DNA of 64,000 nucleotides from Heyndrickxia shackletonii (GCF_001420715.1 NZ_LJJC01000004.1:3739740-3803739); one strand, 5' to 3'. Shown: positions 34,736 to 43,612, counted from the first letter of the stretch. Made by a program: numbers and translations. The notes: generated by a model from the sequence alone, not told the origin.

Positions 34736-35725
34736 TTGAATCAAGAAATGGTGGAACAAAAAATAGAAAGGCTACTCTCAGATTTTGATGCTCTTACAAA
34801 CGCTATTAGCTGGGGGATTGATAAACGGATTAGACTAAGCATTGCAGCACAATTTATCACTAGTGAAAATGAATTAAATGCAAAACAATTTCTTGAAGTA
34901 TCCGATTATATTAAAAAAGGATTGAAATGGTTTTCCAATGTCCGTCAAGAAATGCGTTATGCTATAGCAGCACTTCTTATTAATAAGTTTTCCGACCCAT
35001 TGCAAGCATTTGACGAATTAAAGGTTTGCTATGAAGAACTTACGGACAATGGTTTCAAAAAAGGGCCAAACACCTATATTGCAGCATATATTTTACTGTC
35101 TCACCATCAAGAAAGTAATAAAACAGATCAAATAAGAGGCGCAATGGAAATCTATAAAGCTATGAAAAAACAGCACTTCTTTCTTACATCCTACGACGAC
35201 TATCCACTTGCCGTGTTACTTTCACAAACGGATCGTAATGTTGAGGAACAGATGGAGGATATTGAATTTTACTATCAATTTTTAGGAAATCACACTTTTA
35301 AAAGAGGAAATGATTTGCAGTTCCTGTCCCATATCCTTACTTACGGACAGGAGAATAATCGAGATGCATTAGCAGAGGATTGTGCGCAGTTATTCGAAGC
35401 ATTCAAAAAACACTCCATTAAAATAAAAGGAATGCATTATCCGGCTTTAGGTGTGTTAGCCTTATTAAAAAAACCGGAAACGGCGATTCCCGATATTTTC
35501 ATGATCTATTCCCTATTAAAAGAAAAGAAGCCATTACGTTGGTATAAAGATTTATGTTTCCTGTTAGCCATTCAAATGTATGTTCAAGACACCATAGAGA
35601 ATAATGATATCCTCTCGATTGGAATGGCCGTAAATATCCAGGCAATTTTACAAGCTCAGGAGGCTGCCAGTATTGCAGCGATTACAGCAACTACGGCTAC
35701 TGCAGCAAGTTCGTCTAGTGATTAA
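34736..35725 (+). CDS. DUF4003 family protein
   Basis: A 329-residue, all-helical soluble protein with the DUF4003 layout: SDKR-like start (GIDKRIRLSIAAQFITSEN), FKKGPNTYIAAYILLSHHQE, MKKQHFFLTSYDDYPLAVLL and FKRGNDLQFLSHILTYG. The C-terminal tail is a low-complexity Ala/Thr/Ser run. The start is TTG at 34736 behind GGAGG. Function unknown; the family is widespread in Bacillaceae. A transposon-like element is inserted 18 nt after its stop codon. Confidence 0.8.
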   Translation: MNQEMVEQKIERLLSDFDALTNAISWGIDKRIRLSIAAQFITSENELNAKQFLEVSDYIKKGLKWFSNVRQEMRYAIAALLINKFSDPLQAFDELKVCYEELTDNGFKKGPNTYIAAYILLSHHQESNKTDQIRGAMEIYKAMKKQHFFLTSYDDYPLAVLLSQTDRNVEEQMEDIEFYYQFLGNHTFKRGNDLQFLSHILTYGQENNRDALAEDCAQLFEAFKKHSIKIKGMHYPALGVLALLKKPETAIPDIFMIYSLLKEKKPLRWYKDLCFLLAIQMYVQDTIENNDILSIGMAVNIQAILQAQEAASIAAITATTATAASSSSD

Positions 35726-35824
35726 TAGTGGAGAAACTAGTGATAACGGGTTTACTTGTGAGGTGCAAAACGGTAAATCACAAATCACATAAATTTTACA
35801 TCACACTTCACCGTATATTGAATC

Positions 35825-35863
35825 AAAAAGGCTTAGAGATACAAATATCTCCAAGCCCTTTTT
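35825..35863. terminator. Terminator inside element 1
   Basis: AAAAAGGCTTAGAGATA / TATCTCCAAGCCCTTTTT, a roughly 16-bp stem with a short loop. It ends transcripts from the DUF4003 gene. Confidence 0.8.
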
Positions 35864-35917
35864 AAAATTTTCTTTTTTTCGCTAAAGCATCTGTAAGTGA
35901 AAGCGAGTTTGATAAAT

Positions 35918-36104
35918 AAGCGGAAAAATTTCTCTTAATTGGGAAATAGGACTGAAAATAGAATAAATAGACGGAAAGATTCCGACTATTGACTCGAAAA
36001 ACGTGAAAATGGGTAATTTTGCTTTGCTTAATCGGAAAATTTCCGCTTATATACCTCGAAATGAGTTCTTTTCTTCAGTCTAACCGGAAAATCTCCGCTT
36101 ATTT
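35918..36104. repeat. Palindromic array IV inside element 1
   Basis: Four GGAAAATTTCC-type palindromes (best: CGGAAAATTTCCGCTTAT). CGGAAA starts at 35921, 35972, 36033 and 36085, steps of 51, 61 and 52 bp. The basic spacing again is close to 52 bp, though the sequence differs from arrays I-III. Confidence 0.75.
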
Positions 36105-36294
36105 TAAATATCACTTTGTGAATTCAAGTGCGTTTTGCTATGTGTTTTATAATGTTTGCACCTCAAATGTAAACCCGTTATTCTAGTGATTACTGCTTTT
36201 TTAAAAATACTATTTTAGTTGCTCTCATATGGATATTTCCCCGATTAAAAAGGAAGTTAGCCCCATCATTCTTTCATGCACAAAAGATTTTAAT

Positions 36295-36729
36295 TCAAAG
36301 CCTTTTTAAAAATACATAGCTAACCTTGTCATAGTCCATCTTTTCTTCATAAAAACGATGAGCATCGATCCGTTGTAAGTTTGATGAAAGGGAGACAATA
36401 TCGTAAGAGTTTTCCTTTGCCCAATGGTGTACATAACTTAAAAGTGCTTCTCCATATCCTTTCGAACGATTTTCTGAATCCGTTACTAAATCGCACACCC
36501 AAATAAATTTTCCGTTATATAAGGTAATCATTGGCATAAATCCTGTTACAGCAACGATTTTATCATAGTCATAAAGAGCTGCTAATTTATATCCTTCTTT
36601 TTCTACTGCTTCCTGAACCAATTGAAGAAAACTTTCTTCATCTAAATGAGTACGCAGCTGTTTCATAACTTGAAATGCATCTTTCCATTCCTGTTGATTT
36701 TTCAATTCCTTTATAGTAGTACCTTCCAT
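36295..36729 (-). CDS. GNAT-family N-acetyltransferase
   Basis: A protein of about 144 residues. Acetyl-CoA-binding region: [20 protein letters not shown], with the R/Q-x-x-G-x-G/A loop as [28 protein letters not shown] is the usual C-terminal part. Start chosen at ATG 36729, 9 nt after AAGGAG; the frame is open to 36762. It is divergently transcribed from a MocR regulator, which probably controls it. The acceptor substrate is unknown. Confidence 0.82.
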   Translation of the reverse strand: MEGTTIKELKNQQEWKDAFQVMKQLRTHLDEESFLQLVQEAVEKEGYKLAALYDYDKIVAVTGFMPMITLYNGKFIWVCDLVTDSENRSKGYGEALLSYVHHWAKENSYDIVSLSSNLQRIDAHRFYEEKMDYDKVSYVFLKRL

Positions 36730-36773
36730 TACTTTCATCTCCTTCATGTTTCCTTTAACCAATATTTAATCAC

Positions 36774-36801
36774 AATCTGGTATAATCTAAAGTGCCAGAT
36801 T
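36774..36801. promoter_or_regulatory. Palindromic operator over the -10 box between GNAT and MocR
   Basis: AATCTGG-N14-CCAGATT is a perfect 7-bp inverted repeat enclosing TATAAT (36781-36786). Its position between the divergent genes makes it a likely binding site of the MocR protein. The plus-strand promoter lacks a good -35 box, which fits an activator. Confidence 0.55.
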
Positions 36802-36840
36802 TATTAAATTTAATGGTTCCAGTTGTTTGGAGGGAAAAGA

Positions 36841-38244
36841 ATGATTGAATTAACACCCGTTTTGGATTATAGGAATGATAAACCGATGTATATACAATTA
36901 GCCGATTACATAAAAGAAGAAATCTTATCGGGAAGAATAAAGCCAACAGAGAAATTACCCTCAAAAAGGAAATTATCTAATTATCTAGGTTTAAGCTTAA
37001 ATACCATTCAGTCAGCCTACGACCAGTTATGTGCAGAAGGATACTTAGAAAGCAAGCCTCGTAAAGGGCTATTTGTTACGGTAATCGAAGACGATATAAT
37101 CTCACACCATATATATCATCAAAAAATGGAGACAATCATTGAGCCTGAGGAGGAAAGTGCCAAAATTGATTTCAATTCTGGAAAAGTCGATTTAGAACAC
37201 TTTCCTTATTCTGCATGGCGAAAATTAACCCACCAATCCTTGTTTCAAGAGGAAGGAGAGTTGTTCGATATTGGTAATCCCCAGGGGGAAAAAGCTCTTA
37301 GAGAACAAATTGCTAAGTATCTTTATGCTTCTAGAGGAGTTAAGTGTTCCGCTAATCAAATCATTATTGGCGCGGGGACTCAGGTGCTTATAGGATTATT
37401 GTGTTTACTAATTGGAAAAAAACAATCATACGCACTGGAGAATCCCGGATATCATCGAACAAGAACCGTTTTACAGGATTTTGGAGCCAACACGATTTCT
37501 ATACCGCTTGATGAAGACGGGATTAATATAAAGCAACTGAAAAACAGTGGTGCCAATGTTGTTTATGTGACTCCATCTCATCAATTCCCTTATGGGATGG
37601 TAATGCCAATCACACGCAGAATAGAATTGTTAAAATGGGCTGAGGAAAAGAATGGTTACATCATTGAAGATGACTATGACGGTGAATATCGCTATAAAGG
37701 AAAGCCGATTCCTTCATTACAAGGGTTAGATAATAACGAGAATGTTATCTATTTAGGGACATTTTCCAAGTCTTTGATCCCCTCTATCCGTATAAGTTAT
37801 ATCGTTTTACCCCCATTACTGCTGAGGAAATACTTAGACCACTTTACGATTTATAAGCAAACAGCATCTCGTCTGCATCAGAATACCCTTTATCATTTTA
37901 TGAAGGAAGGATATTGGCAAAGTCATTTAAATAAAATGAGAACTCTTTACCGAAAAAAGCATACCACCTTAATGCAATCTATTAAAAAACACTTAGGAGA
38001 CAATGTGCAAGTAATCGGTGAAAATTCCGGACTTCATATTGTATTGGAAGTAAAAAATAGGATGGATGAAAACGAGCTTATCAAAAAGGCCATACATTTC
38101 GGTGTAAAAATATATCCGTTATCAATCTATTATCACCATTCTATAGAAAACGTTCTGCCTCGAGTCTTACTGGGTTTTGGAGGTTTATCAAAATCTGAAA
38201 TTGATACAGGAATTCGGTTATTAAAAGAAGCATGGGGCTTATAG
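36841..38244 (+). CDS. MocR/PdxR-type PLP-dependent transcriptional regulator
   Basis: A 467-residue fusion of a GntR-type winged helix (residues ~8-75: YIQLADYIKEEILSGRIKPT, LSLNTIQSAYDQLCAEGYLE) and an aminotransferase fold-type I domain. The PLP lysine lies in YLGTFSKSLIPSIRISYI, and IIEDDYDGEYRYKG is the cofactor-ring Asp region. Start at ATG 36841 behind GGAGGG, not 36823. Such regulators sense an amine or vitamin B6 compound; the target is likely the divergent GNAT gene and itself. Confidence 0.9.
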   Translation: MIELTPVLDYRNDKPMYIQLADYIKEEILSGRIKPTEKLPSKRKLSNYLGLSLNTIQSAYDQLCAEGYLESKPRKGLFVTVIEDDIISHHIYHQKMETIIEPEEESAKIDFNSGKVDLEHFPYSAWRKLTHQSLFQEEGELFDIGNPQGEKALREQIAKYLYASRGVKCSANQIIIGAGTQVLIGLLCLLIGKKQSYALENPGYHRTRTVLQDFGANTISIPLDEDGINIKQLKNSGANVVYVTPSHQFPYGMVMPITRRIELLKWAEEKNGYIIEDDYDGEYRYKGKPIPSLQGLDNNENVIYLGTFSKSLIPSIRISYIVLPPLLLRKYLDHFTIYKQTASRLHQNTLYHFMKEGYWQSHLNKMRTLYRKKHTTLMQSIKKHLGDNVQVIGENSGLHIVLEVKNRMDENELIKKAIHFGVKIYPLSIYYHHSIENVLPRVLLGFGGLSKSEIDTGIRLLKEAWGL

Positions 38245-38298
38245 GAAATTGATTTTCTTAGTTACGAAGGAAAATCGTTCGGTACACAGCCAAATCAA

Positions 38299-38343
38299 AA
38301 AGGATTGCGTGTTCGGTCATAAAAAACGAAACACACAATCCTT
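38299..38343. terminator. Terminator between convergent genes
   Basis: AAGGATTGCGTGTT / AACACACAATCCTT with a 15-nt loop. It serves MocR on the plus strand and the FHA gene on the minus strand. Confidence 0.8.
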
Positions 38344-38385
38344 ATTTGTTTTACATGGCTATTTACACCGTCACTTTGAAAAAGT

Positions 38386-39090
38386 CTACAAGTGCAAAGC
38401 TTTCAAATCTAGCAAATAGCCATAACGCGGAACAGAAATAATACATTCCCCATATTTACCTAATTTTTTGCGCAGTCTATATACAAGGCTATTAATTTCT
38501 TCACGCCCTACATCGGGTATTTCCATTTCATTTGAGACACGTTCTGGCCAGACGTTTATTTTGATTTCATCATAGCTCACTGCACTGCCGTTATTTTGAT
38601 ATAACACCCGAAACAATTCGGTATCTTTACTTGTAAGATAGATTTGGACACCATCAATTAATATCTCTCTTCGCTCAATATTAATCGTAAGTCCCATCTC
38701 CTCATGTAAACTTTCATTTTGTATGGAAGGAAATGCAAGTGTATCTCCAAGATTATTCTCAAAATGATTATGAAAAGCGAGGATGGCATTCCCTTCTGCC
38801 AGATTAATAATATCCCCATCACGCAAAAAGAAAGGCCTATTCTTTTCTAAACTAATATGATTAATTTTTGTTCCGTGTTTACTCATTAAATCAACAATGT
38901 AAAATTTTTCATTTTCGACACCGATTAGGGCATGTTTCCTTGAGATATATTGACTCGTAAAAGAGATGTCTGGAGTGATATCACCCCATTTGCGACCTAA
39001 TAATATTTCACCATCATTTAGTGGTATGATATCATTTTCAACGTCTGTTTCTCCCCGTTTTATTGAAAGATACACATCTTGCATTTGCAT
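38386..39090 (-). CDS. FHA - winged-helix DNA-binding protein
   Basis: A 234-residue protein joining two signalling modules. Residues ~1-110 form an FHA domain with the phospho-threonine-binding blocks GRKWGD, SQYISRKHALI and SKHGTKINH. Residues ~135-230 form an OmpR/PhoB-type winged helix (SKDTELFRVLYQNNGSAVSY, SLVYRLRKKLGKYG, RYGYLLD). It would be a transcription factor that docks on a Thr-phosphorylated partner instead of using a receiver domain. No kinase gene is adjacent. ATG at 39090 follows GAGGAGA. Confidence 0.85.
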   Translation of the reverse strand: MQMQDVYLSIKRGETDVENDIIPLNDGEILLGRKWGDITPDISFTSQYISRKHALIGVENEKFYIVDLMSKHGTKINHISLEKNRPFFLRDGDIINLAEGNAILAFHNHFENNLGDTLAFPSIQNESLHEEMGLTINIERREILIDGVQIYLTSKDTELFRVLYQNNGSAVSYDEIKINVWPERVSNEMEIPDVGREEINSLVYRLRKKLGKYGECIISVPRYGYLLDLKALHL

Positions 39091-39287
39091 ATGTATTCTC
39101 CTCGAAAATTAATTTATCCAAAAAAGTTAGCTATAAAAATAGTATACATCTAAATGTATTTAATTATAGCATTAGTAAACTAACAAGCAATGTATATTAC
39201 TCTCATTGTAGTATAATCTATGATATGTTGGGGAGAAAGCTTTTAAAATGCTATGTATTACCGATTTATAAGGAAGATATCCAATCA

Positions 39288-40166
39288 TTATTTTGTTATG
39301 GTCACAATTACACCATCTACATTGTTCCCTGAAATATCTACGCCGTGATTCTTAGGAATTTGAATCGAAATATTCTTAGAAACAGGATAGTAGGATATGG
39401 TATATTCTTTTCCGTCGACTGATGTCGAGATTTCTTTATGTTTTTTTATGTATGCCAAATACTCTTCAAGGGTAAAGTTTTTTTCGTACATAATCTTGCT
39501 ATGAGGGAGACCAACATAACGGATGTGCCAAGGTTCATAGTGAATACCTGTAATATCTGCTTTATCAGGAGGATAACGCAAAATAAATCCATATTTCCAT
39601 GAATTTTCCTGAATCCATTTCCCTTCAGGAGCTTGTTCCATCTTTTGCTGCGTTGATCCTACATCAAGAGAAAGGCCGAGATTATGTTCACTATATCCTG
39701 CCGGTAAAGCATAATCAGATCCCATACTTTTATAGAGGGATTCCTGCTCATCGAATCCACGGTAACCACTATTAATGATAAAGTGATTCACCCCGACTTT
39801 TTCAGCATCTTTGACCATCTCTGAAAATTTTTGATCGATACCTTCCGATAAATAAATGGGACCATTAAGCACAAATCCATTTACTAAGTCTTTTCGATTA
39901 TTCAACTTCACTATATCTGATTTTACACTATCTTTATGAACAGGATACTGAGAGTTTACTAACAATAGATTCCCACGATAGACCTGTATTTTAGTAATAG
40001 TAATTTGTTCAAAAGAACTTTTTTCAACTTCCTTATTAGAAGAACCTTTTTCAATAGATTCATTATGATAAGATGAATCCCTTTTATCTTGATCAAATGG
40101 TCCCCATTTCATAATAAAAATGACGAGGCACATAATCAAAATAAATATAAAACCCCATTTTTTCAT
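39288..40166 (-). CDS. VanY-type D-alanyl-D-alanine carboxypeptidase
   Basis: A 292-residue membrane-anchored zinc peptidase. The N-terminal helix (residues 4-20) is followed by a Ser/Lys/Glu linker. The peptidase_M15B core has the zinc motifs SEHNLGLSLDVG (His, Asp) and EPWHIRYVG (His), with SGYRGFDEQESLY before them. It trims the terminal D-Ala from peptidoglycan stem peptides outside the cell. About 50 extra C-terminal residues form a small beta-rich tail (ISYYPVSKNISIQIPKNHGV). Start ATG after TTGGAGG. No resistance operon is nearby, so this is a housekeeping-type enzyme. Confidence 0.88.
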   Translation of the reverse strand: MKKWGFIFILIMCLVIFIMKWGPFDQDKRDSSYHNESIEKGSSNKEVEKSSFEQITITKIQVYRGNLLLVNSQYPVHKDSVKSDIVKLNNRKDLVNGFVLNGPIYLSEGIDQKFSEMVKDAEKVGVNHFIINSGYRGFDEQESLYKSMGSDYALPAGYSEHNLGLSLDVGSTQQKMEQAPEGKWIQENSWKYGFILRYPPDKADITGIHYEPWHIRYVGLPHSKIMYEKNFTLEEYLAYIKKHKEISTSVDGKEYTISYYPVSKNISIQIPKNHGVDISGNNVDGVIVTITK

Positions 40167-40468
40167 TCTTTACTTCCTCCAAAAAATTAAGATGTACCAG
40201 ATACCTAGAATACCTTATACATTTAAAAAAAACTTAGGATAATTATTAAATTTTTCTTAAGAAGTAATAGGAATGTTAGATTTTTTCATGTGTAATCGAA
40301 TCTCGCATTTCGTAGCAAAGATGCAACAAACAAATGATCGCCAAACTGTTAGTGATTTCGAACAACTAACATCCATATTTCAAAATTGTTATTGTTTTAT
40401 TACCGTCATGTGATTGAAAACAGGAGCCTCTCACTCTAAAATGACATAGGAAAGGGAGGAAATAGAAC

Positions 40469-41338
40469 ATGCAAACAACTGTACTCAATCATAAAGACTT
40501 ATTACTGTTATTAAGCTTTATATTGATGGTTGGAGCGCTAGTATTTTCCGGAATATCGTATAAAGTTTATGCAGCAAATAAAGGTAAAAAAACTCTAAAT
40601 GCTATAAGAAGCACCAATAAAAGACGCATTAGCAATAAAGATGGTTCTGTTAATTTAACGAAAATAAATAATGATGTCTGGGTACATACCACATATACGA
40701 AAATGGATGGGCATTCGGTACCGGCCAATGGATTGCTTATCCGGTCATCCAAAGGTCTTTATCTTGTCGATGCGACCTGGAATGATAAATTGGCGAAGGA
40801 GTTAGTAAAATTAATCAAACAAAATTTCCACCAAAAAGTGAAAGGGGCAATCATTACCCATCATAAGATTGACCGAGTTGGCGGGATTAGGGCCCTTATG
40901 AAGGCTAATATCCCAGTTGAAAGCACATCCCTTGTTGCAAAAATGACAAAAGCTGCCGGTTATCCAGCACCTAAACCATCCTTGGATAATCAACCCGTCC
41001 TGAAACTTGGAAAAACGATTGTCGAAACATATTATCCGGGTGAGGCACATACGAAAGATAATATGACGGTTTGGTTGCCTCAATATAAGATTTTATTTGG
41101 AGATATGTTTTTTGCACTGGAACAACGAAACGTAGGTATTATCGATGAGGCAAATATGGAAGCGTGGCCATATACGATACAAAATTTGATGAATAAGTAT
41201 CCTGATGCTAGAATGGTTATTCCTGGTCATTACAATTGGGGCGATTTTTCACTCCTTTCTCATTCAATAGATAACTTGAAAACTTATCAATCATCCAAAC
41301 AAATGGATTTCAGTCAGTATGAAAAAGACATCATTTAA
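40469..41338 (+). CDS. Subclass B1 metallo-beta-lactamase-like protein with altered zinc ligands
   Basis: A 289-residue exported protein with a signal or anchor at residues 11-32. The body is strikingly close to B1 enzymes such as BcII: DVWVHTTYTKMDGHSVPANG, SSKGLYLVDATWNDKLAKEL, VETYYPGEAHTKDNMTVWLP, and VIPGHYNWGD. However, the HxHxD zinc motif reads H131-H-K-I-D135, so the second His is Lys. The B1 cysteine ligand (GGC) is replaced by GDM, with Met213. H131, D135, H194 and H254 remain. With three ligands changed or rearranged it may hydrolyse a different substrate, bind one metal, or be inactive. ATG follows GGGAGG. Confidence 0.85.
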   Translation: MQTTVLNHKDLLLLLSFILMVGALVFSGISYKVYAANKGKKTLNAIRSTNKRRISNKDGSVNLTKINNDVWVHTTYTKMDGHSVPANGLLIRSSKGLYLVDATWNDKLAKELVKLIKQNFHQKVKGAIITHHKIDRVGGIRALMKANIPVESTSLVAKMTKAAGYPAPKPSLDNQPVLKLGKTIVETYYPGEAHTKDNMTVWLPQYKILFGDMFFALEQRNVGIIDEANMEAWPYTIQNLMNKYPDARMVIPGHYNWGDFSLLSHSIDNLKTYQSSKQMDFSQYEKDII

Positions 41339-41389
41339 AAGCATCTATACTTCTTTTATGTAAAATTACGTGAAAGGCAGAATGAAAAA

Positions 41390-41461
41390 ATGCTGGCAGA
41401 AGTAATAAAAACAGGTTATCTGATTATCGTATTATTGTTAATTCATTTATTAGACAGATGA
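41390..41461 (+). CDS. Possible 23-residue membrane peptide
   Basis: This ORF has 23 codons with a hydrophobic core (TGYLIIVLLLIHLLDR). GAAAGG lies further upstream than ideal, so translation is uncertain. It sits between the metallo-hydrolase gene and a terminator and could share that transcript. Reported because of its clear membrane-span composition; no family recognised. Confidence 0.3.
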   Translation: MLAEVIKTGYLIIVLLLIHLLDR

Positions 41462-41472
41462 TAGTTATAAGA

Positions 41473-41515
41473 AACACGAGGGTTTTCTATCTGAATTCCC
41501 TCGTGTTGTGTTTTT
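41473..41515 (+). terminator. Terminator of the metallo-hydrolase unit
   Basis: AACACGAGGG / CCCTCGTGTT, a 10-bp perfect stem, then TGTGTTTTTATTT. Confidence 0.85.
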
Positions 41516-41543
41516 ATTTAATGAATGATTAAGAGGAAAAACA

Positions 41544-42326
41544 ATGAAAAAAATATTATTTATGGTTGTCATCCTTCTTCTTTTTATCGTCGGGTGCTTC
41601 GTTTTTGCACTAAAACAGTCCACACCGCAAATAGAAAAGAAGAAGCATCCTATCCATACAGTTCAGAAGAAAGAACCTATTCCTGTTACAACAAAAGATG
41701 GCAACTCCTTATTGGTTCATACAGGACAAAAAGTTCGCCAAAAAGGATGAGCTACATTTACATTAAAAAATATTTACACCGTCCAAAAACACTATGTCAT
41801 TTCTAATATGGACTTATATATAAAACAATTGAAGTGGATAGAATTGACCGATTTAACCGACAAGGCGAAAGATTATCTTTATTCCTATACTGGAACCTCT
41901 CTTCAATCTCTGTTTCATGAAGGATATAAAGCGAATAATTTACAGGAGGCAAATGAGATTGTGGATCGTTCCAAATGGAAAATTGATAAAAGTGTGGGCT
42001 ATTTAGATATTACATACACAATAAAAAATAAAAATAAAAACGAAGAACAATTCTTTAGTATGGTGAACGTATTTGGGAACAATTTTTATTTTTACGTTCC
42101 TTCCCAAAACTTTATTTCCTCAGAAGATACCTTAATGGGGACAACCGATGCCTCACGTATCGATTACCAGCCAGGCGAATTACGGAATGGTGAAATAGGA
42201 TTAATTTTGGGAGATAAACTTCCATCCGTTCCAAACGAAATTCACTTTAAGACAGCCCCATTATTAGATGGAGAATCACACGAGCTTATCCATAAAGCTG
42301 AGACATTTACAATAAAATCAAAATAA
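41544..42326 (+). pseudogene. DUF4352-type lipoprotein gene interrupted by an in-frame TGA
   Basis: The frame starts at ATG 41544 (lipoprotein-like signal, LFIVGC) and stops at TGA 41748-41750. It continues in the same frame without another stop to 42326. The second half carries the conserved part (ATFTLKNIYTVQKHYVISNM, VDRSKWKIDKSVGYLDITYT, IHFKTAPLLDGESHELIH), so the intact protein would have about 260 residues. The TGA could come from GGA by one change (KGGATFTL would fit). I read it as a recent nonsense mutation; internal restart at ATG 41808 would give only the C-terminal domain without a signal peptide. Confidence 0.75.
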
Positions 42327-42552
42327 TTTTTCGGGAGATAGCGAAATCCGGAATAAGTTTTTTTTCCATTAAAACAGGAATAATCTTAGTTTTTGCTTCG
42401 TATTAGGAATGTATTCGGAATAGCTTTGTGTTTTTTTCATAAAAGGAAAAATTTATTTATGCTAATAAAAACTACAATGGAAAAGCTATATTTGTGCCTA
42501 ATGATTATGGTACTTAACTAAAAACAGAATATTTTATGTAAGGAGGATGGCA

Positions 42553-43062
42553 ATGGGAATTCTTAGTGGCAATCCAAAAGAAGAACCTCTGCACTATGGT
42601 GAAGTTTTTGATATATGGTCTACCCTATTAGTTGGAAATGGTGCAATAGCAGGGTATCAGACGATGTTAAATCATACAGGTGACGAGGATTTAAAGAAAC
42701 TTTTACAAGAAGCTATTGATATTTGCAAACAGGAGAAAAAACAAGTAGAAGAAATGTTAAAAGAAAACGGTGTTGCGCTGCCACCAGCTCCTCCAGAACG
42801 CCCAGAAGCTTGCTTAGAAGATATTCCAGCTGGGGCAAGAATTCAAGACCCAGAAATTGCAGCACAGCTTTCAGGTGGAATTGCAGCAAGTTTGGTTGCA
42901 TTCAGCCAGGTTATAGGTAAGTCCATTAGAGAAGATGTTGCTATGATGTACGGTCAATTCCATGCCCAGAAAGCTGCTTTAGGCTTAAAAGCACTCCGAC
43001 TTAACAAGGAAAAAGGATGGCTTGTCCCTCCTCCGCTCCATTATTCAAGTAAGGAATGTTAA
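42553..43062 (+). CDS. DUF3231 protein, single-domain form
   Basis: A 169-residue helical-bundle protein of the DUF3231 family: LHYGEVFDIWSTLLVGNGAI at the start, then QEAIDICKQEKKQVEEMLKE, a Pro-rich PPAPPERPEACLEDIPAG loop, and AMMYGQFHAQKAALGLKALR. The first ATG (42547) is fused to the ribosome site, so the ATG at 42553, 6 nt after AAGGAGG, is the better start. It is related to the two-domain protein at 20823. Ferritin-like fold inferred, function unknown. It ends in its own terminator. Confidence 0.82.
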   Translation: MGILSGNPKEEPLHYGEVFDIWSTLLVGNGAIAGYQTMLNHTGDEDLKKLLQEAIDICKQEKKQVEEMLKENGVALPPAPPERPEACLEDIPAGARIQDPEIAAQLSGGIAASLVAFSQVIGKSIREDVAMMYGQFHAQKAALGLKALRLNKEKGWLVPPPLHYSSKEC

Positions 43063-43073
43063 TGTTTCTGTAT

Positions 43074-43101
43074 TCCCCAGTAAGAACTTTCTTGCTGGGG
43101 A
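43074..43101 (+). terminator. Terminator of the DUF3231 gene
   Basis: CCCCAGTAAGAA / TTCTTGCTGGGG with a 3-nt loop, then ATTTATT. Confidence 0.8.
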
Positions 43102-43257
43102 TTTATTGCTTGCCTTCCTGATCAGATAGATCTACTACATACGCAAATAATCCATAACTTATCCTGACCATAAATTACCTGTATACAATGAGAACAAGCA
43201 GGTGTATAATTATTTAACTCTCCTACCTCCGACTAAAATTAAAAGGAGGAAATAATA

Positions 43258-43443
43258 TTGGCAAAACAAGCCTTATTAATCAAACAGAGCAGAGAACAAA
43301 AATATCCAGTTAGACAATATACACGTTGTGAACGCTGCGGGCGTCCACACTCTGTCATACGAAAATTTAAGCTTTGCCGCATTTGCTTCCGTGAACTTGC
43401 CTATAAAGGACAAATTCCCGGAGTGAAGAAGGCTAGTTGGTAA
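43258..43443 (+). CDS. rpsN: 30S ribosomal protein S14 type Z, stand-alone copy
   Basis: A 61-residue S14 with an intact zinc ribbon (Cys24, Cys27, Cys40, Cys43: [18 protein letters not shown]). The C-terminal 38 residues match the normal spc-operon S14, while the first ~20 ([18 protein letters not shown]) differ from the usual form. The start is TTG behind AAAAGGAGG. No other ribosomal genes surround it, so it is probably a paralogue of the S10-spc copy. No Zur-type box was seen upstream. Confidence 0.9.
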   Translation: MAKQALLIKQSREQKYPVRQYTRCERCGRPHSVIRKFKLCRICFRELAYKGQIPGVKKASW

Positions 43444-43450
43444 TAATATA

Positions 43451-43483
43451 CCTCCATTCATTAGATGAATGGGGGATTTTTAT
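43451..43483 (+). terminator. Terminator of the S14 gene
   Basis: CCTCCATTCA / TGAATGGGGG with a 5-nt loop, then ATTTTTATT. Confidence 0.8.
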
Positions 43484-43484
43484 T

Positions 43485-43526
43485 GTGAAAAGAAAACGCT
43501 AGGCTCGGTCTAGGGTTTTCTTCACA
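43485..43526 (-). terminator. Terminator facing the RidA gene
   Basis: GTGAA...GAAAACGCTAG / CTAGGGTTTTCTTCAC, a long stem with one mismatch between the S14 terminator and the RidA stop. Confidence 0.65.
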
Positions 43527-43612
43527 ATAATTCATATACGAATTGCTCGAAAATATTTAGTGGAATTTAGTTCCTATGATCATATTTAATATTTCTGGAC
43601 ATTAATTCCTTG

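Larger units (their letters stand above)
35744..36180. mobile_element. Non-autonomous element 1 with 26-bp TIRs (MITE-like)
   Basis: The ends are 26-bp inverted repeats: left 35744-35769 and right 36155-36180, both of the form TAACGGGTTTA-N8-GTGCAAA. The flanking 9-mers AACTAGTGA (35735-35743) and TTCTAGTGA (36181-36189) agree at 7 of 9 positions, as expected for an ageing target duplication. It carries a terminator and four palindromic units but no gene. The same terminal repeats bound a second element at 58987-59786. Confidence 0.8.

Noticed and set aside
43130-43257. Zur box before the S14 gene
   Set aside because: No palindrome resembling TCGTAAT...ATTACGA is visible.
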